This document shows positions 1 through 6,211 of a stretch of DNA of 12,267 nt, piece after piece. Source of the DNA: Nitrospinaceae bacterium (lineage in GTDB: Bacteria; Nitrospinota; Nitrospinia; Nitrospinales; VA-1). The notes under the pieces were generated by a model, which worked only from the letters and a program-made list of their open reading frames with translations, did not search any database and was not told the DNA's origin. Location of the stretch: the NCBI GenBank assembly GCA_012961055.1, contig DUAA01000192.1:1-12267 (forward strand). Direction: 5' to 3'. Numbering within the stretch: position 1 is the stretch's first letter; each line of letters starts with the position of its first letter. Both the position numbers and the translations under genes were made by a program.

Positions 1-73
1 TAATATTGGCAATGGACTCGCTTAGCGGGATATTTTTTGGAAACACTTCAACACAGACCTGCGTATTACCCAC
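1..73 (-). CDS. 5' end of an unidentified gene, cut by the window edge
   Basis: Twenty-four codons are open from a GTG (71-73) to the window edge; the peptide begins (M)GNTQVCVEVFPKNIP. The start rests on an AAGGAGG ribosome binding site at 85-91, 11 bases upstream, and on a promoter-like pair further up (107-135). The frame stays open upstream to a TTG at 109-111, just after an in-frame TAG, but that TTG overlaps the predicted -10 box, so GTG is preferred. The gene is transcribed away from the dehydrogenase at 383. No family can be recognised from so short a piece. The reading frame is fairly well supported; the function is unknown. Confidence 0.5.
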   Translation of the reverse strand, partial: MGNTQVCVEVFPKNIPLSESIANI

Positions 74-382
74 AATTTTTGATACCTCCTTAAATGGAAG
101 TTGATAAATATGTTTCAATTGCTATAACCAGTCAACGCAAAATCCGGGCTAAATAAAAAAATGAATTAATCCTCATAATTTTAAAAGGTTATCAGTTTGA
201 GGGTAAGTCTTTTAATTTTTTTTGCTTATGATGTTTGATAAAAGTATTTACATATTTGCGCAGTTCAACCTTCAGTTTTTCAACTCCTTCTCTATGCGGT
301 AAGAAGATTTGAGAACACTGGAACAGGAGGTATGTTTTGCCTAGGTGTGAATGGAAACTTTATTCTTATGCGGTGAAGAAAA
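74..382. other. Gene-free stretch between the left-edge gene and the dehydrogenase
   Basis: This AT-rich region holds the minus-strand promoter described separately and presumably the promoter of the plus-strand dehydrogenase, for which I see no convincing -35/-10 pair. Near its right end are an isolated AGGAGG (325-330), a 14-codon reading frame (332-376), and two near-copies of TATGCGGT(G)AAGAA at 293-305 and 367-380. No RNA gene or clear terminator is visible. Confidence 0.4.
107..135 (-). promoter_or_regulatory. Candidate sigma70-type promoter for the left-edge gene
   Basis: Read on the minus strand, TTGACT (130-135) is followed after exactly 17 bases by CATATT (107-112). That gives 5/6 and 4/6 matches to the -35 and -10 consensus. 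Transcription would begin near position 100, leaving a leader of about 27 bases that contains the AAGGAGG site. Seen by eye only. Confidence 0.4.
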
Positions 383-1327
383 ATGCCAACAAGAAAAATA
401 CTAGTCTATTTAACTCATCCTCATGTCGAAGCTTGGAATTTCGGAACTGGGCATAAGGATCTATTAGAGAGTCGGGTTCCCGGCCTGAAAGTTGAAGTTT
501 GCCAGAATTCCAAAGATTTCAGAGATCGTCTGCCTCAGGCTGAGGCGGTGATCGTCTGGGTTTTTAAGGAGTCTTGGCTGCAATCTACACCCCGGATGAA
601 ACTCATTGCCACACCTGCGGCAGGCAATGACTGGATTGAAGTAGAACCCAAAGAAAATCTGAGTGTTTATTTTGGAGGGTTCCACGGCAGCCTGATTGCC
701 GAATGCGTAATTGGCGCGATGTTCTATTTCTTGAAAGCTTATTCGTTATCAGAAAAAATGCAGAAACAGAAAAAATGGGCAAGGGTTAAAATTTCAAAAA
801 AAATAAATACCCTTTATAAAAGTCGGGTCACCATTTTAGGGTTTGGAAAGATCGGCAACGCCATCGCCGAACGACTTAAGCCTTTTGAGTGCCATATCAC
901 AGGGATAAAAAGAAATACGGGTCGCATGCCTGATTACTTTACCAATCCAGATCAGATTCAGACCTTTAAAAACTGGAAAAAAGTTTTTGGAGAAACCGAC
1001 CATCTGATTTGTGTCTTACCCGGTGGTAAAGAAACCACCGATATCTTAGGGGCCGAACATTTCGGTGCGTTACCGAATTCTTGTTTTTTTTATAACGTGG
1101 GGCGCGGAAATATCTATCAGGAGAACGATCTGATTGCGGCATTGGAAAACAGGAGAATTGCTGGAGCTTACCTCGATGTGTTTGCCAAAGAACCTTTGCC
1201 AGAAAGCTCCAAGTTGTGGGAGATGGAAAACGTTCTCATTCAACCGCATCTGGCAGCGGTTTCACCACAATATATGGAACTGTTTGTTGAGGAGTTGGCA
1301 GAAAGAATAAATGCAGATGAATTATAA
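383..1327 (+). CDS. D-2-hydroxyacid dehydrogenase family protein
   Basis: This 314-residue oxidoreductase of the D-isomer-specific 2-hydroxyacid dehydrogenase family reduces 2-keto acids with NAD(P)H, or the reverse. The Rossmann motif GFGKIG lies at residues 153-158. The catalytic set is complete: Arg241 in NVGRG, Glu270 in FAKEP and His289 in QPHLA. The second beta strand ends in GIKRN (residues 174-178), basic residues where NAD-specific members usually have an acidic one. This hints at NADPH use, as in glyoxylate/hydroxypyruvate reductases of the GhrA type; that is inference. Length is normal for the family. The ribosome binding site is weak (GGTGAAG upstream of ATG). The gene stands alone, facing gatA tail to tail. 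The substrate cannot be read from sequence. Confidence 0.9.
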   Translation: MPTRKILVYLTHPHVEAWNFGTGHKDLLESRVPGLKVEVCQNSKDFRDRLPQAEAVIVWVFKESWLQSTPRMKLIATPAAGNDWIEVEPKENLSVYFGGFHGSLIAECVIGAMFYFLKAYSLSEKMQKQKKWARVKISKKINTLYKSRVTILGFGKIGNAIAERLKPFECHITGIKRNTGRMPDYFTNPDQIQTFKNWKKVFGETDHLICVLPGGKETTDILGAEHFGALPNSCFFYNVGRGNIYQENDLIAALENRRIAGAYLDVFAKEPLPESSKLWEMENVLIQPHLAAVSPQYMELFVEELAERINADEL

Positions 1328-1522
1328 GGCGGGTTTACGTGGGGGTGAAAAACATCTGCCAATTAAATCAGAAATAGATCGTCGAGCAGATCCCAGTAAT
1401 AGGTTTTGTTTTTGATCATTATCGATTATGAGTGTTTTGTGACTGGACTCAGATTCATAGTTCTAAATTAGAGAGGGAAAATCTGGGCTTCTATTCAAAA
1501 TAAATTAATAGAGTGTTTGAGG

Positions 1523-2977
1523 TTAAAGAGAAGGTTCTTTGCTATGAAAGTCGGTGGCCCGCTGAAATCTATGTCCGACTGTGATTAGGCTGGATTCATC
1601 AAAGTGTCTGCCCATTAATTGTAGGCCGACGGGGAGGTTTTCTGTACTCGTAAAGCCGCAGGGAATTGACATTGCAGGAATGCCTGCCAGGTTAGCAGAA
1701 ATGGTATAAATATCCGCTAGGTACATTTGTAATGGGTCGTCCAATTTTTCCCCGAGCTTGAAAGCAGGATAAGGGGCGACCGGTGATGCGATCACATCGC
1801 ATTGGTTTAGCGCATTTTCAAAATCCTGTTTAATTAAGGTTCTCACCTTCTGGCCTTTTAAATAATAGGCATCGTAATAACCAGAGCTAAGCACGAAGGT
1901 TCCGAGAATGATGCGTCGCTTGACTTCTTCGCCAAAACCTTCTTCGCGGGTGTTCTCGTACATGCTAACAAGAGAGTCGGTTTTATCGGTCCGGTAACCA
2001 TATTTGACGCCATCAAAGCGTGAAAGGTTGGTGCTAGCTTCAGCGCAGGCGATGATGTAATAGGTTGCAACGGCGTAGTCGAGATGCGGCAGGGAAACTT
2101 CCACCGTCTTCATTCCTAACGATTCGAGTGTGCGGATTCCATCTTGGATTACCTTTTCTACATCAGGATTGATTCCACCGGTGAAGTATTCTTTGGGTAT
2201 GCCAAGCTTCATGCCCTGCACATCTTTTTTCAGGGCCTGAGTGAAATCGGGTGGCGGGACATCGGCGGAGGTGGAGTCGCGCGGGTCTTTACCGCTGATC
2301 ACGTTCAACAAGGTTGCCGTATCAGCAACGGTTTTGGTCAATGGGCCGATTTGATCGAGCGATGAGGCAAAGGCAACCAGTCCAAACCGGGATACTCTTC
2401 CGTAAGTGGGTTTGAGTCCGGTCACACCACAAAAGCTAGCAGGTTGTCGAATGGAACCACCGGTATCACTGCCCAAAGCGGCCACACATTGGTGGGCCGA
2501 AACAGCAACAGCAGACCCTCCGCTGGAACCGCCTGGTACCCGGTCCAATGCCCAGGGGTTCATGGTTGGGTGGTAATGTGAATTCTCATTGGAGGATCCC
2601 ATGGCAAACTCGTCCATATTAGTCTTTCCTACGATCACGGCTCCCGCCTGAATTAGTTTTTCGGTAACGGTGGCGTTGTAAGGAGAAACAAACTGGTCTA
2701 AAATTTTTGAGGAGCAGGTCGTACGAATTCCTTTGGTACAGATTAGATCTTTAAGGGCGATGGGGATTCCCAGCAGAGGTGCTTCTTCCCCGGCTGCAAT
2801 GCGGGTGTCTGCATTCTTTGCTTGTTCGAGGGCGTTCTCACGGGTCAGGTGAGCAAAAGCCTGAACTTTCTCTTCCACTTGATCGATGCGCGAGAAAACT
2901 GCTTCAGTCAGTTGAACGGAACTGAGTTTTTTCGACCGAAGAAGTTCCTGAGCTTGAGTAATGTTAATGCGATGCAT
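1523..2977 (-). CDS. gatA: Asp-tRNA(Asn)/Glu-tRNA(Gln) amidotransferase subunit A
   Basis: This is the amidase subunit of the GatCAB complex. It releases ammonia from glutamine (or asparagine), which GatB uses to convert misacylated Glu-tRNA(Gln) and/or Asp-tRNA(Asn). At 484 residues it is normal in length. The amidase-signature triad is present: Lys76 in IALKDL, the cis-Ser Ser151 in the GGSSGGS loop, and the nucleophile Ser175 in [12 protein letters not shown]. The conserved block [20 protein letters not shown] follows. The ATG is the first possible start, because an in-frame TAA lies 15 bases upstream; no clear Shine-Dalgarno precedes it. It sits 92 bases downstream of gatC on the same strand. 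gatB is not in the window. No clear terminator is seen in the 195-base convergent gap before the dehydrogenase. Confidence 0.97.
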   Translation of the reverse strand: MHRINITQAQELLRSKKLSSVQLTEAVFSRIDQVEEKVQAFAHLTRENALEQAKNADTRIAAGEEAPLLGIPIALKDLICTKGIRTTCSSKILDQFVSPYNATVTEKLIQAGAVIVGKTNMDEFAMGSSNENSHYHPTMNPWALDRVPGGSSGGSAVAVSAHQCVAALGSDTGGSIRQPASFCGVTGLKPTYGRVSRFGLVAFASSLDQIGPLTKTVADTATLLNVISGKDPRDSTSADVPPPDFTQALKKDVQGMKLGIPKEYFTGGINPDVEKVIQDGIRTLESLGMKTVEVSLPHLDYAVATYYIIACAEASTNLSRFDGVKYGYRTDKTDSLVSMYENTREEGFGEEVKRRIILGTFVLSSGYYDAYYLKGQKVRTLIKQDFENALNQCDVIASPVAPYPAFKLGEKLDDPLQMYLADIYTISANLAGIPAMSIPCGFTSTENLPVGLQLMGRHFDESSLITVGHRFQRATDFHSKEPSL

Positions 2978-3069
2978 GGAGCGGAATATTTATTCGTTTA
3001 TAGGTTGAAATTATTCTGCCAGCAAAAACTATTGCCAATAGAGTCCACCAACAGGCTGGGACCAAATAG

Positions 3070-3348
3070 TTAAAGAACTTTAGGTACTTCGTAATGTCCT
3101 TTAAAGTGCGCGGGTGAATCGGAAATTGGGTTGTGATCGGCGAGAGGTTGAGGTGCCGGTTCATCTTCACGAAAAACGTTGCTGAGCCCTAACACATGCG
3201 CCGTGGGTTCTACATTGTCGGTATTGAGTTCACTGAGTTTTTCAATGTACTCGAGAATCGTTTTCATTTGACCTGAAATACGTTCTTTCTCGTCAGGGGT
3301 CAATTTCAACCGCGCCAGCATAGCCATATGTTCAATATCAAACGACAC
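3070..3348 (-). CDS. gatC: Asp-tRNA(Asn)/Glu-tRNA(Gln) amidotransferase subunit C
   Basis: This 92-residue subunit wraps around the GatA-GatB interface and helps GatA fold. The pattern is typical of GatC: IEHMAMLARLKLTPDE near the N-terminus, an ILEYIEKL helix, LNTDNVEPTAHV, then FREDEPAP and a C-terminal EVPKVL tail. The start is a GTG at 3346-3348, chosen because AGAGG lies six bases upstream and because it gives the full N-terminal helix; the next in-frame ATG (codon 8) would cut into that helix. It lies between the lysine-rich small gene (78-base gap) and gatA (92-base gap) on one strand, so a three-gene transcript is plausible. Confidence 0.95.
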   Translation of the reverse strand: MSFDIEHMAMLARLKLTPDEKERISGQMKTILEYIEKLSELNTDNVEPTAHVLGLSNVFREDEPAPQPLADHNPISDSPAHFKGHYEVPKVL

Positions 3349-3426
3349 TAGATGCCTCTTTATGAAAGTCAGGGGGAAATCAGGGTTGGTTGCAACCGAG
3401 CTTGTTCAATCCGTTTTAAGTTCCGG

Positions 3427-3633
3427 TTAGTCTGAGGAACTAGTTTTGCGATCTTTCTTCTTTTTCTTTTTCAGCTCAGCCATTTTTTCTTGAGCGACAA
3501 TTTTGTTGGATTTGCGTGCTAGCCGTTTAGTTTTCTTTTTCAACTTGCGGACCTCAGCAGCATCGCCTTTAGATTCCGCCAATTTAGATTTGGTCTTTTT
3601 TAAATGTTCCTGCAGTTTTTCTACGTTTGCCAT
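3427..3633 (-). CDS. Small lysine-rich, probably coiled-coil protein, function unknown
   Basis: This 68-residue, very basic protein has 21 lysines and 4 arginines. It reads as one long charged helix with heptad-like spacing (KLQEHLKK, KSKLAES, AEVRKLKKKTKRLARK), then a run of six lysines and a serine-rich, acidic-ended tail (TSSSD). It has no signal peptide or membrane segment. The ATG has only a weak ribosome binding site, but a promoter-like pair lies about 40 bases upstream and the frame precedes gatC in the same direction. I do not recognise a family. Its composition suggests nucleic-acid or ribosome binding, which is inference only. The biased composition could also arise from a low-complexity frame, so the gene call is good but not certain. 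Confidence 0.7.
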   Translation of the reverse strand: MANVEKLQEHLKKTKSKLAESKGDAAEVRKLKKKTKRLARKSNKIVAQEKMAELKKKKKKDRKTSSSD

Positions 3634-3670
3634 GATAATTTGCGCCAGTATTTAAAGGTTAAAAAAAGCC

Positions 3671-3699
3671 TTTATATCAAATTCTGCCCCAAACCACAA
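3671..3699 (-). promoter_or_regulatory. Candidate promoter for the lysine-rich gene, gatC and gatA
   Basis: On the minus strand TTGTGG (3694-3699) and TATAAA (3671-3676) are separated by 17 bases. The -10 box is a 5/6 match and the -35 box a 3/6 match. A transcript would start near 3664, about 30 bases before the ATG at 3633. Confidence 0.4.
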
Positions 3700-3755
3700 C
3701 CACTAGGCGTGGCCACTGGTGAGGACTTTTTCCGGGGAGCATCCATTTTTAAGGC

Positions 3756-3950
3756 TTACAGAACCCTTGCCTAGGTACCTCCGTTGCGAAGGGCTATAAT
3801 TCTCATCCTATTGCTAGACAGAAAAATTAAATCTCTCTGGTCCCCTTCTTGGAGAGATCTTTGCATAACTTCGAGATCCTTCGCTGTCCTCGGCTCCTCG
3901 AGGATGACAACTTCTGAGGTTTTTCAGCAACCTGCTAATGGTTACAGAAC
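3756..3950. repeat. Possible small palindromic interspersed element with 9-bp flanking direct repeats
   Basis: TTACAGAAC occurs at 3756-3764 and again at 3942-3950, the second copy covering the rnr stop codon. The 177 bases between contain several inverted repeats and a GAGATCCTTCGCT...GAGGATGACA segment. That segment resembles palindromic interspersed repeats I recall from many bacterial genomes. The two inner ends are loosely inverted (CCCTTGCCTAGG against CCATTAGCAGG). A 9-bp repeat could be a target-site duplication, but a chance match over this distance is possible. No other copy is present in this window. Confidence 0.35.
3822..3858 (-). terminator. Probable intrinsic terminator downstream of rnr
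   Basis: On the minus strand a perfect 7-bp stem ATCTCTC/GAGAGAT (3852-3858 with 3831-3837, 14-base loop) is followed at once by TTAATTTTT. It lies about 85 bases beyond the rnr stop codon and inside the palindrome-rich segment. The stem is short and only moderately GC-rich, so termination may be partial. Confidence 0.45.
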
Positions 3951-6041
3951 AACCAAGTCGATTTGTTTGCGACCCAAATCTACACCAGCGACACGTACTT
4001 TCACTTGGCTCCCGATTTGAAAACTACGATGCCGTTTTTGTCCTATGAGCCGGTGCTCTGTCTCAATGAATAGATAATAGTCATCCATTATGCTGGAAAC
4101 CTTGACCAGTCCTTCAACAAAAATTTCTTTCAATTCGACAAAAAATCCGAACCCGGTAACCCCTGTGATGGTTCCGTTAAAGGATTGCCCAATTTTGTCG
4201 ACCATGAACTGAGCACGGCGAAGATCGGTCACTTCACGTCCAATGGCCATGGCCTTGATTTCCATGTGGGTGGTCTGATCTGAAATGTCTGCGAGTTGGG
4301 AGTGAAGCTCTTTTCTTTCTTTCTGAAGACATTTGCGATTTAGATATTTTTTAATGAGCCGATGTACCACGAGATCAGGATAGCGGCGGATCGGCGATGT
4401 AAAATGAGAGTAATGGGGAAAGCCCAGACAAAAGTGGCCGGGATCGGAGTTAGAATAGCGAGCCTTCTTCATAGTACGAAGAAGCAGGGTATTGACGACT
4501 CGTTCTTCGGGGCGATCATGAACTTTTTCCAACAGGGTTTGCAAATCGATGGAGCGGACCGGCGAAGAAATTTCCAATCCAAAGGATGCGATGTAATCAT
4601 TGAAGGTCTCTAGTCGATCTGGATCGGGAGACTCATGAGTTCGGTGGATCGATGGTATGTTTCGTTCGTGCAGGCTGAGAGCTACGAACTGGTTAGCCGC
4701 CAGCATAAACTCTTCGATCAGTTTGTGTGCTGAGTTATGCTCGCTGATGTTAATGCTCTTAACGTGACCGGTGGAATCCATGAGGATTTCTGGCTCAGGA
4801 ACCTGAAAATCCACACTTCCATTTTTGAACCTTTTTTTCCTAAGTAGTTGGCTGAGATGGTGCATGTCGGTCAAGGTTTGCATTACCGGGTCATCTTCCT
4901 TTTTCTCCTTTTTTTTCTCCAGCAAACCGTGAACCTCAGTGTAGGTGAAACGTCGTTGGCTTTTGATGACGGAGGGATGAAGTGTTCCTGAAATAAAATT
5001 GGCCTTGTGATCAAAATCCATGATGGCACTGAGTGTTAAGCGAGGTTCATCGGGTTTTAAACTACAGGCTTCGTTGGACAGGGAAACGGGAAGCATGGGG
5101 ATAACCCCATCTGCATAATAGATACTGGTTCCTCTTTCAAAAGCTTCTTTATCGAGTTGGGAGTTTTCTTGGACGAAGTGGCTGACATCGGCGATATGAA
5201 CCCCTAACCGGTATCCCTCTTCGATATGTTCAAGAGAAACAGCATCATCAAAATCCTTAGCTCGTTCACCATCGATGGTGAAGGTTGTCAGTTGGGTAAA
5301 GTCTGTTCGGTTTTTCATGGAATGCGCGGGGTTCTCAGCTCCTTTTAATTGAGCCTCATCGAGAACTTCCGGAATAAAACCTTGCCGGACTCCGTGTTTT
5401 CTGAAGATGGACTGAAGCTCGACATTTGGGTCGTTGGAGCTACCTAAAACTTCGACCACTTTTCCTAAAGGAGGTTTGTGTCGGGTAGGGAAGGTTTCAA
5501 TTTTCACATGAACGACTTGACCGTTCTTGGCTTTCTTGCGATTTTTTGCGGGAACAAAAATGTCATGAAAATATTTAGGCTCGGTGGGAATGACCCATCC
5601 GTCCTTGCCAAAATTTTCATAGGTTCCAACAAGATGCGAAGTGTTACGTTGGAGAATTCGTATGATACGGCCCGCCGGTTTTCCTGGTTCCCGTTCCGAT
5701 TCAACACGCACCACGACATGATCCTGATGCATGGCTTCGTTCATGTGGCGTGGGTTGACGTATACATCATTTTCCCCATGTTTGTCGGGGGTGACGAATC
5801 CGAATCCGTTAGGGTGGCCAACTAGCTTGCCGGTTACCAGATTCATCTCGTCGGGAAGTCCGTAGCGTCCCCCACGTATTTTTATTAAGCTGCCTTCGCC
5901 GGCCATATCTTTGATGAGATTACGGAACTCTCGCTTTTGAGTTTCCGGCACACCCAGTTGTCGTGAAAGATCCGCGACTTTCATGGGTCGCGCGACTTTT
6001 TTTTTCATCATCGAGAGAATTTTGGTTTCTGTCAGTTTCAT
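3942..6041 (-). CDS. rnr: Ribonuclease R, 3'-5' exoribonuclease
   Basis: This RNB-family exonuclease degrades structured RNA from the 3' end, including mRNA fragments, defective rRNA and tmRNA-tagged messages. Domains in order: winged-helix region (about 1-65), two cold-shock OB folds (about 66-130 and 135-200, beginning GKLVGHPNGFGFVTPD), RNB catalytic domain (about 246-575) and a C-terminal S1 domain (about 618-698). The metal-binding aspartates Asp257, Asp263, Asp265 and Asp266 stand in TIDGERAKDFDDAVS, and the conserved FTSPIRRYPDLVVHR lies at 547-561. The 699 residues end directly after the S1 domain, so the lysine-rich tail known from E. coli RNase R is absent. It is divergent to pheT; its start has no strong Shine-Dalgarno. 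Confidence 0.96.
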   Translation of the reverse strand: MKLTETKILSMMKKKVARPMKVADLSRQLGVPETQKREFRNLIKDMAGEGSLIKIRGGRYGLPDEMNLVTGKLVGHPNGFGFVTPDKHGENDVYVNPRHMNEAMHQDHVVVRVESEREPGKPAGRIIRILQRNTSHLVGTYENFGKDGWVIPTEPKYFHDIFVPAKNRKKAKNGQVVHVKIETFPTRHKPPLGKVVEVLGSSNDPNVELQSIFRKHGVRQGFIPEVLDEAQLKGAENPAHSMKNRTDFTQLTTFTIDGERAKDFDDAVSLEHIEEGYRLGVHIADVSHFVQENSQLDKEAFERGTSIYYADGVIPMLPVSLSNEACSLKPDEPRLTLSAIMDFDHKANFISGTLHPSVIKSQRRFTYTEVHGLLEKKKEKKEDDPVMQTLTDMHHLSQLLRKKRFKNGSVDFQVPEPEILMDSTGHVKSINISEHNSAHKLIEEFMLAANQFVALSLHERNIPSIHRTHESPDPDRLETFNDYIASFGLEISSPVRSIDLQTLLEKVHDRPEERVVNTLLLRTMKKARYSNSDPGHFCLGFPHYSHFTSPIRRYPDLVVHRLIKKYLNRKCLQKERKELHSQLADISDQTTHMEIKAMAIGREVTDLRRAQFMVDKIGQSFNGTITGVTGFGFFVELKEIFVEGLVKVSSIMDDYYLFIETEHRLIGQKRHRSFQIGSQVKVRVAGVDLGRKQIDLVVL

Positions 6042-6146
6042 ACGGATAGTTTGAGTTCTTTGGGATACTCTATCACGGCTTAGGGTTTAACGTATCGAGA
6101 AGGAGCCTATAAAAGGCGACAAACTTGAATGGTGTATTGTGCCCGG

Positions 6147-6175
6147 TAGATTTTTAAGGAAGGTTCAATTATAAT
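6147..6175 (+). promoter_or_regulatory. Candidate promoter of pheT
   Basis: A perfect TATAAT (6170-6175) lies 17 bases after a weak -35 match, TAGATT (6147-6152). A start near 6182 would leave a leader of about 30 bases carrying AAGGG upstream of the pheT ATG. No T-box leader or attenuator is visible. Confidence 0.45.
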
Positions 6176-6211
6176 CTCCCTCAAGTGTGGTTTTTTTAAT
6201 AAGGGAAATAA

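Larger units (their letters stand above)
3634..3941. other. Gene-free stretch between rnr and the lysine-rich gene
   Basis: The right-hand 180 bases are rich in palindromes: a 7-bp hairpin (3831-3858), an imperfect ATCC-TTCG / CGA-GGAT palindrome around CCTCGAGG (3877-3904), and an AGGTT/AACCT hairpin (3917-3933). The left part holds the minus-strand promoter for the next gene. I see no credible reading frame here on either strand. Confidence 0.5.

Noticed and set aside
1328..1522. Bidirectional terminator between the dehydrogenase and gatA
   Set aside because: The near-palindrome TCATTATCGATTATGA and nearby T-rich stretches do not form a stable hairpin followed by a T-run on either strand.
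2964..3170. Minus-strand frame spanning the gatC-gatA gap
   Set aside because: It overlaps both gatC and the gatA start in another frame and has no family resemblance; it is a shadow frame.
337..3776. Ten-base repeat TTGCCTAGGT at 337-346 and 3767-3776
   Set aside because: The flanks differ, the contexts are unrelated, and a single shared 10-mer in 12 kb is not meaningful.
4362..5825. Plus-strand reading frames inside rnr, up to 115 codons
   Set aside because: They run antisense to conserved RNase R domains, have no ribosome binding sites and show no recognisable protein.
6042..6211. T-box or attenuator leader before pheT
   Set aside because: No T-box consensus, specifier hairpin or Phe-rich leader peptide is present; the leader predicted from the TATAAT promoter is only about 30 bases.
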